Assembly (NCBI GenBank): GCA_900542155.1
Contig: UQMD01000009.1
Coordinates: forward strand, 16,462 to 80,461
Direction: 5' to 3'
Length of the DNA: 64,000 bases
Source of the DNA: an uncultured Collinsella sp.
Lineage (GTDB): Bacteria; Actinomycetota; Coriobacteriia; Coriobacteriales; Coriobacteriaceae
Part shown: positions 1 through 6,938 of the stretch, piece after piece
Numbering within the stretch: position 1 is the first letter of the stretch
How the letters are laid out: the number at the start of each line of letters is the position of its first letter
Notes under the pieces: model-generated
What the model was told of the DNA's origin: nothing
Database searches by the model: none
The model's input: only the letters and a program-made list of their open reading frames with translations
Translations under genes and position numbers: made by a program

Positions 1-174
1 GGCAGGTGCTTGAAAGAAATCAATGACAAGGCAGGACTTGTATTCGGTTTCTCCAAACATGCGGGCAAGCGTGCTCTTGCCGACGCGACGGGCTCCTTCA
101 ATAAGAAGTGCTGTTTTACCAGCGCTTTCATGCTTCCATTTTAGTAGTTTGTCATAGGCTTTTCGTTTAAGCAT
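1..174 (-). CDS. DUF4143-type AAA ATPase, N-terminal fragment (cut by window edge)
   Basis: The minus-strand frame opens at ATG 174 and runs off the window at base 1, giving 58 residues. It contains a P-loop (GARRVGKST, about residues 27-35) in a basic N-terminus, followed by a strand-like CLVIDFF segment. This is the usual start of the DUF4143/AAA_14 ATPases, which are about 400-450 residues long and common in gut bacteria. The same layout occurs in the complete homologue at 3961-5262. Their cellular role is not established. Directly upstream, at 187-269, lie three copies of a 17-bp repeat. Family assignment rests on the P-loop and layout only. Confidence 0.7.
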   Translation of the reverse strand, partial: MLKRKAYDKLLKWKHESAGKTALLIEGARRVGKSTLARMFGETEYKSCLVIDFFQAPA

Positions 175-186
175 GGCTACCTCGTA

Positions 187-269
187 CACGATATCCAGAA
201 CTTTTATAACCTGATTATGCACGATATCCAGAACTTCAGACCATTAGAATTGCACGATATCCAGAACTT
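187..269 (-). repeat. Three 17-bp direct repeats at exact 33-bp pitch upstream of ATPase
   Basis: The 17-mer CACGATATCCAGAACTT lies at 187-203, 220-236 and 253-269, each copy starting 33 bp after the last. The 16-bp spacers are not conserved, and GATATC forms a small palindromic core. The nearest copy ends 13 bp before the ATG at 174, so the array covers the expected promoter/operator. Read on the minus strand, the repeats are interrupted by stop codons, so they act as DNA sites and not as peptide. Confidence 0.85.
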
Positions 270-547
270 TGCACGATGTAAAAGCACATTATTGGCTCTT
301 TCATTCGCAAGCCAGGTAAAGACGGTATGCCGATAGAAGAATTTAATGGGGGGCGACCTCTAGAGATGAATGCTCGGTGCAAAAACAAGCGCCCCAAAGA
401 ATGATTTCTCCAATTCATATGTATCCCTTGGCTAACTTAGGGCATAATGCAAAAAATGCGACATGGCTAACTTACGGAGGCACACCGATGGTGCACAGTC
501 GGCCAGTCGCTTGCATCAACTACGTTTCCAAGTGAGAGGGAGACAAC
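270..547. other. Intergenic region upstream of eno
   Basis: No gene is supported here. A short repeat, TGGCTAACTTA followed by (G/C)GG, occurs at 429-442 and 464-477, spaced 35 bp. The 13-mer TAACTTAGGGCAT at 433-445 recurs at 42101-42113. Enolase is preceded by GAGAGGGAGACAAC, a plausible ribosome binding site. I could not place a convincing promoter. Confidence 0.5.
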
Positions 548-1837
548 ATGAGCGATATTTTGGACGTTTACGGTCGCGAGGTACTTGACAGCCGCGGCAA
601 TCCCACCGTCGAGGTCGAGGTCGTGCTCGAGGACGGCAGCTTCGGCCGCGCGATGGTGCCTTCGGGCGCTTCGACCGGCGCCTTTGAGGCATGCGAGCTG
701 CGCGACGGCGACAAGGGTCGCTACCTGGGCAAGGGCGTCTCGCAGGCCGTCGAGCACGTCAACAACGAGTGCGCCGATGCCGTCGTGGGTCTCGATGCCT
801 TCGACCAGCGCGCCGTCGATGCCGCGCTAATCGCCGCGGACGGTACCCCCAACAAGACCAAGCTCGGCGCCAACGCCATTCTGGGCGTGTCGCTGGCCGT
901 CGCCCGCGCCGCTGCCGAGTCGGCGGGCCTGTCGCTGTACCAGTACCTGGGCGGCGTCAACGCTCATCTGCTGCCCACGCCCATGATGAACATCCTCAAC
1001 GGCGGCGTGCATGCCGACAACAACGTCGACTTCCAGGAGTTCATGATCATGCCGGTGGGCGCCCCGAGCTTTGCCGAGGGCCTGCGTTGGTGCGCCGAGG
1101 TCTACCATACTCTCAAGGGCGTGCTGCACGAGGCGGGTCTGGGCGGCGGCGTGGGCGACGAGGGCGGCTTTGCGCCCAACCTTAAGACCAACGCCGAGCC
1201 GTTCGAGTACATTACCAAGGCCGTGGAGAAGGCCGGCTTTAAGCCCGGCGTCGACTTCATGTACGCCATGGATCCGGCATCGACCGAGTTCTACAACGCC
1301 GAGACCGGCATGTACGAGCTCAAGGGCGAGGGTGTGGAGTACACGAGTGCCCAGATGGTCGATTACTGGGAGAAGCTCGTCGACACCTATCCCATCATCT
1401 CCATCGAGGACGGCATGGCCGAGGAGGACTGGGACGGCTGGGTCGAGCTGACCCGCCGCATTGGCAACAAGGTGCAGCTGGTGGGCGACGACCTGTTCGT
1501 CACCAACACCGAGCGCCTCAAGAAGGGCATCGAGCTGGGTGCCGCCAACGCGATCCTGGTCAAGGTCAACCAGATCGGCACGCTCACCGAGTCGCTCGAG
1601 GCCATCGAGACCGCCAAGGAGGCCGGCTACGCTTGCATCGTGAGCCACCGTTCTGGCGAGACCGAGGACTCCACGATCGCCGACCTGGTCGTGGGCGTTA
1701 ACGCCGGCCAGATTAAGTCGGGCGCCCCGTGCCGCAGTGACCGTATCGCCAAGTACAACCAGCTCATCCGCATCGAGGACGAGCTCGAGGGCAGCGCGCG
1801 CTACGCTGGCAAGACCGCGTTCTACAACATTCGCTAA
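548..1837 (+). CDS. eno: Enolase (phosphopyruvate hydratase)
   Basis: Full-length enolase of 429 residues, the normal family length. It interconverts 2-phosphoglycerate and phosphoenolpyruvate in cytosolic glycolysis. The N-terminus has the usual DVYGREVLDSRGNPTVEVEV. The metal and substrate region includes FQEFMIMPVGA and GDEGGFAPNL, and the family signature ILVKVNQIGTLTE with SHRSGETED lies near the C-terminus, carrying the catalytic lysine. The ATG at 548 follows a purine-rich ribosome binding site. Its neighbours downstream are an FtsB-like gene and ppx/gppA, the order seen in many actinobacteria. A good hairpin terminator follows at 1910-1941. Confidence 0.98.
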   Translation: MSDILDVYGREVLDSRGNPTVEVEVVLEDGSFGRAMVPSGASTGAFEACELRDGDKGRYLGKGVSQAVEHVNNECADAVVGLDAFDQRAVDAALIAADGTPNKTKLGANAILGVSLAVARAAAESAGLSLYQYLGGVNAHLLPTPMMNILNGGVHADNNVDFQEFMIMPVGAPSFAEGLRWCAEVYHTLKGVLHEAGLGGGVGDEGGFAPNLKTNAEPFEYITKAVEKAGFKPGVDFMYAMDPASTEFYNAETGMYELKGEGVEYTSAQMVDYWEKLVDTYPIISIEDGMAEEDWDGWVELTRRIGNKVQLVGDDLFVTNTERLKKGIELGAANAILVKVNQIGTLTESLEAIETAKEAGYACIVSHRSGETEDSTIADLVVGVNAGQIKSGAPCRSDRIAKYNQLIRIEDELEGSARYAGKTAFYNIR

Positions 1838-1909
1838 ACGGGCGAATTTGGCGAGGAGGAGGCTGACTCGGTTCCTCCCCGCCTTGGCTGGATGCCGTAA
1901 AACGCTATG

Positions 1910-1941
1910 GGCGCTGGGCCGTGTGGCTCAGCGCCTTTTTT
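1910..1941 (+). terminator. Rho-independent terminator of eno
   Basis: An 11-bp stem (GGCGCTGGGCC with GGCTCAGCGCC, one G-T pair) encloses a GTGT loop and is followed by TTTTTT. It lies 72 bp after the eno stop codon. Confidence 0.9.
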
Positions 1942-2032
1942 ATGTCGAGCAAAGGCTGCCGAAGGCGGTGCGCGCGCTCGTGCTATAACTAGAATACTTA
2001 GCGCAAACAAACCTCAACCGCACAAGGCGCAC

Positions 2033-2794
2033 ATGGATCAGATTTACGACAACAGGTACTATTCCGCCGGTTCGCGTGAGCCGTCGTCTCGCCGCGCGCA
2101 TTCGGTGCAGCTTGGCGGGCCCGAATATACGGGTGCTGACCGTCCCACGCATCGCACGCCGGGCACTTCGCACTCCCATGCTCAAACGAATATGTCGACG
2201 CATCGCCCGGACCGTCCGTCGCGCGCGACGTACGAATCGCGCCCGTCTGCTCAAGCGCACGACAAGTCGACCAGGCCCTCGAACCGTCTTTCGGGCTCGG
2301 ACTTCATGCACTACGCCAACGACAACGCGGTGATCAAGGCAATCTACGACTTTACCCATGGGCCCCAGCGTGGGCTGTTTATCGGTATTGTCGTTGCCCT
2401 GGTGCTCGTGAGCCTGTACTTTCCCGTGCGCGACCTCTACGTTGCCAAACGCTCGAGCGACATCTTGGCCAAGCAGGTCGAGATTCGCCAGCAGTACAAC
2501 GACGAGCTGCAGAAAAGCGTCGACAAACTGCTCTCGGAGGAGGGCATTAAGGACGCGGCGACCGAGGATCTGGGCCTGGTGATGCCCGGCGAGACCAAGA
2601 TTGACGTGCTGGGCCTGGACGACGATTCGGATTCGTCTTCGAGCAAGAAGTCGTCGAACGCCAAAAAGGCCAGCGAAGTGGCCAAAGAGATCGAAGAGGT
2701 GGGCAAGGACGCGCCGTGGTACATCCAGACGCTCGACATGCTGTTTGGTTTTAACGGCGTCGAGGGTCAGACGGTCGCGTCCAGCGGCGAATAG
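2033..2794 (+). CDS. FtsB/DivIC-like septum formation initiator protein
   Basis: A 253-residue membrane protein. The N-terminal 110 residues are polar and low in complexity (Ser/Arg/His-rich). One transmembrane segment (GLFIGIVVALVLVSLYF, about 114-130) is followed by a short coiled coil (about 135-167) and then LGLVMPGETKI, the pattern that follows the coiled coil in FtsB/DivIC proteins. A Ser/Asp/Lys-rich tail ends the protein. FtsB-type proteins join the FtsQ/FtsL division complex on the outer face of the membrane. The position between eno and ppx/gppA matches actinobacterial synteny and supports the call. The start was taken at ATG 2033; an open frame extends further upstream but would run back over the eno terminator. 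Confidence 0.8.
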   Translation: MDQIYDNRYYSAGSREPSSRRAHSVQLGGPEYTGADRPTHRTPGTSHSHAQTNMSTHRPDRPSRATYESRPSAQAHDKSTRPSNRLSGSDFMHYANDNAVIKAIYDFTHGPQRGLFIGIVVALVLVSLYFPVRDLYVAKRSSDILAKQVEIRQQYNDELQKSVDKLLSEEGIKDAATEDLGLVMPGETKIDVLGLDDDSDSSSSKKSSNAKKASEVAKEIEEVGKDAPWYIQTLDMLFGFNGVEGQTVASSGE

Positions 2795-2814
2795 CGCCCG
2801 GAGGGGAGCCTGCA

Positions 2815-3819
2815 ATGACGAATTACAAACGATATAAGGTGGCGGCGATTGACTTGGGAACGGTGTCGTCGCGACTGGTGCTGGCCCAGGTCGAGGGCGG
2901 GGCGATCGTGGAATCGTCCAAGCATACCGAGATTACCGATCTAGGCGAGGGTGTCGACGCGACGGGGCGCTTTTGCGAGGCGGCCGTTGAGCGCGTGCTT
3001 GCCGCATGCCGCATGTTTGTGGACGAGGCACGTGCCTTTGGGGTCGCGTGCATCTGCACCACCTGCACGAGCGCCGCGCGCGATGCATCCAATGCCGCAC
3101 TGCTGCTGGACGGCCTGCGCGATCTGGGGCTTGAGCCGCAGGTGATTCCGGGCGAGGTCGAGGCGCGCCTGACGTTTTTTGGCGTGGCGCACGACTTTGC
3201 AGGCGAGCGCATTATTGTCGCGGATTCGGGCGGCGGGTCCACGGAACTCGCGACGGGTGTGTACGCACCGGAGCGTGGGGTCTTTGCGCTGGAGGGCACG
3301 CGTTCGCTGGACATTGGCTGCCGTCGTGTGACGGAGCGGTTTTTCTCGGCATTGCCGCCAACGGACGGCGAGCTTGCTGCCGCCGCCAACTGGGCGGGCG
3401 AGCAGTTCGCTGCCTATTTTGAGGGCCTGCCCGTCGATTTTGAGCGTGCCGAGCGCCTGGTCACGGTGGGTGGCACCGTCACCACGCTCGTGGCGCTCGT
3501 TCACGAGCTGGAGCCGTACGACTCGAGTTTTGTGCACCTGCGCGAGCTTTCGATGGAGCAGGTCTCGGCCGCTATCGAGCGCATGTCCACGCTGGATGTT
3601 GCAGGCATCGCCGCGCTGCCAGGCGTGCAGCCCAAACGCGCGGGCGTGATTCTCGCTGGCGCCGTGGTGATCCGCGAGCTTATGCGAGCCGGCGGCTACG
3701 ACACGCTCGCCGTAAGCGAGAACAGCCTACTCGCCGGCATGGCCGCTACCATCAATGAGGTTCTCGACGGCGCGACCCCCACCATCGGTTGGATCCCCAG
3801 CCTGAGTGTCCTCCAATAA
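2815..3819 (+). CDS. Ppx/GppA family exopolyphosphatase / pppGpp phosphatase
   Basis: A 334-residue actin-fold phosphatase, similar in length to short actinobacterial Ppx proteins. The phosphate-1 loop reads AAIDLGTVSSRLVLAQV; family members usually have GTNS, so the Asn to Val change is slightly unusual. The phosphate-2 loop is VADSGGGSTELA, and a glycine-rich VTVGGTVTTLVAL region follows. The family hydrolyses polyphosphate and/or the pentaphosphate alarmone; the substrate cannot be decided from sequence. ATG 2815 follows GGAGGGGAGCCTGCA, and the gene starts 20 bp after the FtsB-like gene, so the two are probably one operon. Confidence 0.9.
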   Translation: MTNYKRYKVAAIDLGTVSSRLVLAQVEGGAIVESSKHTEITDLGEGVDATGRFCEAAVERVLAACRMFVDEARAFGVACICTTCTSAARDASNAALLLDGLRDLGLEPQVIPGEVEARLTFFGVAHDFAGERIIVADSGGGSTELATGVYAPERGVFALEGTRSLDIGCRRVTERFFSALPPTDGELAAAANWAGEQFAAYFEGLPVDFERAERLVTVGGTVTTLVALVHELEPYDSSFVHLRELSMEQVSAAIERMSTLDVAGIAALPGVQPKRAGVILAGAVVIRELMRAGGYDTLAVSENSLLAGMAATINEVLDGATPTIGWIPSLSVLQ

Positions 3820-3884
3820 GTTGCGGTGAAATACGGACTAAAATCGCCCTTTCGGGCCCCAAACAGTCCCTATTCCACCGCAAC
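3820..3884. repeat. Palindromic intergenic repeat, family A, copy 1
   Basis: The outer arms GTTGCGGTGAAATA and TATTCCACCGCAAC enclose a second pair (GGACT/AGTCC) and an inner hairpin GCCC-TTTC-GGGC. The element begins one base after the ppx/gppA stop and could serve as its terminator. A related copy is at 5403-5470, so the outer arms are a repeat family and not unique to this site. Confidence 0.8.
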
Positions 3885-3890
3885 TCAACA

Positions 3891-3925
3891 GCCGGCACTT
3901 AGGGACGTTCCTTTTCTGCCGGCAC
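3891..3925. repeat. Short palindromic repeat, family B, copy 1
   Basis: GCCGGC arms flank ACTTAGGGACGTTCCTTTTCT. The reverse complement closely matches 44368-44396 and is related to 47346-47388. It lies next to the family A repeat, between ppx/gppA and the convergent ATPase gene. Confidence 0.7.
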
Positions 3926-3960
3926 CTTGGGCCAGTCCTTGCGGGGCGTCCCCACAGCGC

Positions 3961-5262
3961 CTATGCCAGCCTGTCGATTTGCCCAATCTCCCAAAGCGGA
4001 ATATTGACGAGCATGTCCTCGTCTCTATATGCCGCCAGGGAGGTCCTCACGCAACGCATGAGTTTGAATTTTTCGCAGGCTATTTTCAGACTCTTCGCTT
4101 TAAGGTTCTCCGCCGCCTTGACCTCAAGCGGAAGTACAGCCCCCATGTGATCGATAGCAAAATCGGTTTCGGCATTGCCGGAGGTAGAGGACCAGTACGC
4201 AGGACTTTTGTCTTGCAGCAAGAGTTCCTGTGCGACATATTGCTCGGTGAGCGAGCCCTTAAACTCGGTGAAAACAGCGGAGCCGTCCAGGACGATGGTC
4301 GGTGGAAGGTTGGAGAGCGCGCCGAGGATGCCGGTGTCGATGCAAAACAGCTTGAAGCCCGAGAGGTCCTCATAGCTCGAAAGCGGTGCCCTGAGAGCGG
4401 AAACGCGCGGCACCTTATGAACGATTCCGTAATCCATGAGCCACTGGAGACTCTCTTCGAAATCGCGTGCGCGCGCCCCGGGGCGAAGGGCTCCGTAGAC
4501 GAACTTCTTGTTTTCCTTTGCAAGCTGGCCGGGGAGGGATTTCCAGACCAACCTCATGCGCTCGACGATGCGGGCGGGTGCATGTTTGCCAAAATCGGAT
4601 TCGTAAGCCTCGATGATTTGTTGCTGAAGCCTGCGGGCTTCGATGAAATCGCGGGTCGCGGCGAAGGCGGAGACGACTTCGGGCATGCCGCCGACAACGA
4701 GGTATTCCTTGAGCAAGTGCTCGAGCTTTTCGGTAACGTTTGCCAGAAGATTCATGTCTGCGGCAAGGGTGGCGTCGGCGAGCGGGTCGCCATCGACGGC
4801 GCGAACGAACTCGGTAAACCCCATGGGACGCATGGTGAGCTGGTCGATTTTGCCGACAGGAAATGACTCGTTTTCGCGCCGGAGCGCGAGGCCCATATAG
4901 GAGCCGGCTGCGACGATATGGTATTCGGGCGCAAGCTCGTTGAAGTACTTGAGCGAGGTGATGCCGCGCGGTGCCTCTTGGATCTCGTCAAAGATGATGA
5001 GCGTGTCTGCAGGAGTTACGGTTTGGCCACGAAGAAGCTCTATCTGGGAGATGATGCGCTTGGGGTCGAGGTCTCCATCGAACAGCGAGCGTGCGTTCGG
5101 TTCGAGCATAAAGTCGAAACGAATGATGTTTCGATACTGTTGGCTCGCGAATTCGTTAAGAAGCCAAGTCTTTCCTGTCTGGCGGGCACCCTTAAGCAAG
5201 AGGGGTTTGCGATTCGCTCTCGATTTCCAAGCGATGAGTTCACTCATAAGCTGTCGCAGCAT
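3961..5262 (-). CDS. DUF4143-type AAA ATPase (complete)
   Basis: A 433-residue protein with a Walker A motif GARQTGKTWLL (about residues 25-35), a Walker B-like LIIFDEIQEA, and the conserved DUF4143 pattern DYGIVHKVPRV ... FKLFCIDTGILGAL in the C-terminal half. Near the end is a nuclease-fold-like ETDFAI ... VLPLEVKA (D...ExK spacing), which is normal for this family. Cellular function is unknown; the family has been discussed as regulators or toxin-like ATPases, without firm evidence here. ATG 5262 follows GGGAGGCAAT and is preferred over TTG 5274, which would place the ribosome binding site inside the gene. A 33-bp-pitch repeat array lies 52 bp upstream. Confidence 0.88.
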   Translation of the reverse strand: MLRQLMSELIAWKSRANRKPLLLKGARQTGKTWLLNEFASQQYRNIIRFDFMLEPNARSLFDGDLDPKRIISQIELLRGQTVTPADTLIIFDEIQEAPRGITSLKYFNELAPEYHIVAAGSYMGLALRRENESFPVGKIDQLTMRPMGFTEFVRAVDGDPLADATLAADMNLLANVTEKLEHLLKEYLVVGGMPEVVSAFAATRDFIEARRLQQQIIEAYESDFGKHAPARIVERMRLVWKSLPGQLAKENKKFVYGALRPGARARDFEESLQWLMDYGIVHKVPRVSALRAPLSSYEDLSGFKLFCIDTGILGALSNLPPTIVLDGSAVFTEFKGSLTEQYVAQELLLQDKSPAYWSSTSGNAETDFAIDHMGAVLPLEVKAAENLKAKSLKIACEKFKLMRCVRTSLAAYRDEDMLVNIPLWEIGQIDRLA

Positions 5263-5313
5263 ATTGCCTCCCAACTCTCTTGGCTAGTATAAGGCCATTT
5301 GGGCGTTTCCCTT

Positions 5314-5394
5314 GGAAAATGTGCGAGACAACCACGTTTTTCCATCGGAAAATGTGCGAGACAACCACGTTTTTCCATCGAAAAACGTGCGAGC
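5314..5394 (-). repeat. 33-bp tandem repeat array upstream of the second ATPase
   Basis: Units start at 5314, 5347 and 5380. The first two are identical over 33 bp and the third is a partial, diverged unit of 15 bp. Each junction forms a palindrome of the type TTTTCCATCGGAAAA, with a weaker version at about 5306-5319, so palindromes recur every 33 bp. The array lies 52-132 bp before ATG 5262. Its sequence is unrelated to the array at 187-269 but the period is the same. Confidence 0.9.
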
Positions 5395-5402
5395 TTCAAC
5401 AT

Positions 5403-5470
5403 AAGTTGCGGTGAAATAGTTCTTAAATGGGCTGGTAAACAGCCAAGTAGGAACTATTCCACCGCGACTT
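5403..5470. repeat. Palindromic intergenic repeat, family A, copy 2
   Basis: The outer arms read AAGTTGCGGTGAAATAGTTC and GAACTATTCCACCGCGACTT, with an inner hairpin GGCTG-GTAAA-CAGCC. The outer arms match copy 1 (3820-3884), while the inner stem differs in sequence but still pairs. Confidence 0.85.
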
Positions 5471-5499
5471 AAAAGACTCGCAGGCATCCAAAAGAAAAA

Positions 5500-5528
5500 G
5501 GGCCCGCATCCCCGGGGGACACGGGCTC
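5500..5528 (-). terminator. Terminator hairpin, duplicated copy A
   Basis: GGGCCCG and CGGGCTC arms with an inner TCCCC/GGGGGA pairing. Read on the minus strand it is followed by a T-rich run (CTTTTTCTTT). It is a near copy of the hairpin at 5697-5724 and is followed on the plus strand by a duplicated tRNA-Leu 3' end (5537-5558). Confidence 0.75.
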
Positions 5529-5536
5529 GAAAACTC

Positions 5537-5558
5537 CATATGGTAGGGGCGGTGGGAC
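5537..5558. repeat. Duplicated 3' end of tRNA-Leu (att-like or tandem-copy scar)
   Basis: These 22 bases are identical to 5733-5754, which hold the 3' 18 nucleotides of the tRNA-Leu gene with its CCA plus four flanking bases. Similarity extends leftward through the terminator hairpin. Rightward it stops abruptly. Confidence 0.8.
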
Positions 5559-5686
5559 GTCTGCGTATTTGCTGCGCAAATACGCACCGGCCTCGGCCGC
5601 CTGCCGGCGCCCTCGCCGGCTCGCTACAAACGCTCCGCGTTTGCTTAACGCTCGCCCCCTCGCGGGTTCGAGCCCCACCGGCGTGA
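5559..5686. other. GC-rich scrap between the tRNA 3'-end copies
   Basis: No gene is supported. The stretch has a clean hairpin GCGTATTTG...CAAATACGC (5563-5585) and a T-arm-like GCGGGTTCGAGCCCC at about 5664-5678 on the plus strand, suggesting decayed tRNA or mobile DNA. Confidence 0.4.
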
Positions 5687-5696
5687 AAAAGAAACG

Positions 5697-5724
5697 AGCC
5701 CGCATCCCTTGGGGACACGGGCTC
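5697..5724 (-). terminator. Rho-independent terminator of tRNA-Leu
   Basis: On the minus strand GAGCCCG...CGGGCTC with an inner TCCCC/GGGA pairing is followed by GTTTCTTTTTC. It lies just 3' of the tRNA gene. Confidence 0.85.
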
Positions 5725-5736
5725 GAACGCTTCATA

Positions 5737-5821
5737 TGGTAGGGGCGGTGGGACTCGAACCCACAATCCTTGCGGCGAGAGATTTTAAGTCTCCTGCGTA
5801 TGCCAATTCCGCCACGCCCCC
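5737..5821 (-). tRNA. tRNA-Leu (anticodon UAA)
   Basis: An 85-nt cloverleaf on the minus strand. The acceptor stem GGGGGCG pairs with CGCCCCT (one G-U pair), the discriminator base is A, and CCA is encoded. The anticodon loop CTTAAAA gives UAA at 5785-5787. The long variable arm (CTCGCCGCAAGGATT region) is typical of class II Leu tRNAs. The T-arm is GTGGGTTCGAGTCCCAC. A terminator follows at 5697-5724. The 3' end is duplicated 196 bp away. Confidence 0.96.
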
Positions 5822-5852
5822 GTGAGACTAGAAGTCTAGCACAAGCCGTCCG

Positions 5853-6476
5853 TTACGCGTTGACGGCCATCGAGTGTTGGCCCGACTTCTCCAGGAACTC
5901 CTGGAACTTGGCCTCGTCGCCCTTGTTCTTGTACTGCAGGGCCAGCAGGTACTCCAGGCGGCAGCGCTTGACCGGGTCGTCGCCGACATCCTCGAGCATG
6001 CGCTCCAGTTCGGGAATGTCGTTGTGGCGCTTGAGGATCATCGTGTCGTACATCAGCTGACACTCGTGCGCGACTGCCTCGGCCTGACCGCCCTCAAAGC
6101 CCTTGATCTCGTGCAGCAACTCCTTGGACTTTTTGCGGTCCTCCTGGCCAACGTAGTAGTTAAAGGCCTTAATCACCAGGTCGACGCGCTGCATCTTGGG
6201 CAGGTTGAGCCCCAGCAGCAGGTCGAACATTTCGCCAGCGCGCTCGTGGTCCTCGCGCAGCAGATAGGAGTTCAGGCGCAGGTAGTCGCGGTTGTAGCGC
6301 GGGTACAGCATGCTGGTGAGTTTGCCGTCGAGCAAACGATCGAACTCGTCCCACTGCTTGGCGGCCATAAGCTGCTGCAGGCGTTTAAACGTGGTGCGTT
6401 TTTTAACGCTAAAGAACACCGACACGGCGATACAAATAATGACGACGGCGGTCCAGAGTGTGCGGGAATCGGGCAT
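5853..6476 (-). CDS. Membrane-anchored TPR-like protein of unknown function
   Basis: 207 residues. One N-terminal transmembrane helix (about residues 8-24, TAVVIICIAVSVFFSV) is followed by a basic stretch and an all-helical soluble domain. The helices carry TPR-like spacing (for example RLNSYLLREDHERAGEMFDLL and RLEYLLALQYKNKGDEAKF). It probably sits on the inner face of the membrane as a scaffold; no catalytic motif is visible. It starts about 160 bp from the divergent PTS gene. The tRNA-Leu gene lies just downstream, and no terminator was seen between them. Confidence 0.7.
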   Translation of the reverse strand: MPDSRTLWTAVVIICIAVSVFFSVKKRTTFKRLQQLMAAKQWDEFDRLLDGKLTSMLYPRYNRDYLRLNSYLLREDHERAGEMFDLLLGLNLPKMQRVDLVIKAFNYYVGQEDRKKSKELLHEIKGFEGGQAEAVAHECQLMYDTMILKRHNDIPELERMLEDVGDDPVKRCRLEYLLALQYKNKGDEAKFQEFLEKSGQHSMAVNA

Positions 6477-6639
6477 ATTGAGCTCCTCGGTCGCTCATAA
6501 AACAGGCGGTATGACAACACGTACTAGATGTATTATACGCAGTGCGCAGGCAAACTGGTACAAAAGTGCATCGAGGCCGAGCACCATCGCTCGCTGCGGT
6601 ACACTTACCTAAAGTAAACCATGAAGGGAGACATTACCT

Positions 6640-6927
6640 ATGAAGAAGATCGTTTTGGCTTGCGGTGCTGGCGCTGCTACTTCCACGCTCGTTGCCCAGA
6701 AGGTCGCTACCATGCTCGACGCCAACGGTTATGCCGGCAAGTATGAGATCGTGCAGTGCGCCATCTCCGAGGCCAAGGACGCTTGCGACGAAGGCGCCGA
6801 CCTGCTGATCGCCACCACCGTTGCCCCCGAGGGCCTCACCTGCCCGTACGTGAGCGGCGTGCCCTTCATGACCGGCATGAACCGCGTTGCTGCCGAGAAG
6901 GCCGTTCTCGACGTCATGGCTCAGTAG
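6640..6927 (+). CDS. PTS IIB component, galactitol/lactose-cellobiose superfamily (GatB-like)
   Basis: 95 residues, the standard size of a stand-alone GatB-type IIB domain. The phosphocysteine loop is LACGAGAATST with Cys8 as the expected phosphorylation site, in the fold order of a P-loop followed by VQCAISEAK and DLLIATTVAP. IIB proteins take phosphate from IIA and pass it to the sugar through the membrane IIC. No IIA or IIC gene is nearby, so this is an orphan subunit; sugar specificity is unknown. ATG 6640 follows GAAGGGAGACATTACCT. The next gene starts 11 bp later. Confidence 0.9.
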   Translation: MKKIVLACGAGAATSTLVAQKVATMLDANGYAGKYEIVQCAISEAKDACDEGADLLIATTVAPEGLTCPYVSGVPFMTGMNRVAAEKAVLDVMAQ

Positions 6928-6938
6928 GCGCTGCCTGT

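Noticed and set aside
3826..4866. 346-codon plus-strand frame opposite the second ATPase
   Set aside because: Shadow of the ATPase gene, which has clear P-loop and DUF4143 motifs on the other strand.
5314..5394. CRISPR array
   Set aside because: Only three units, no variable spacers in the first two, period of 33 bp too short, and no cas genes in the window.
5284..5766. 160-codon minus-strand frame running through the 33-bp repeats and the tRNA
   Set aside because: Repeats translate in frame because 33 is a multiple of three, but the frame also crosses the tRNA gene and terminators; the sister array at 187-269 has stop codons.
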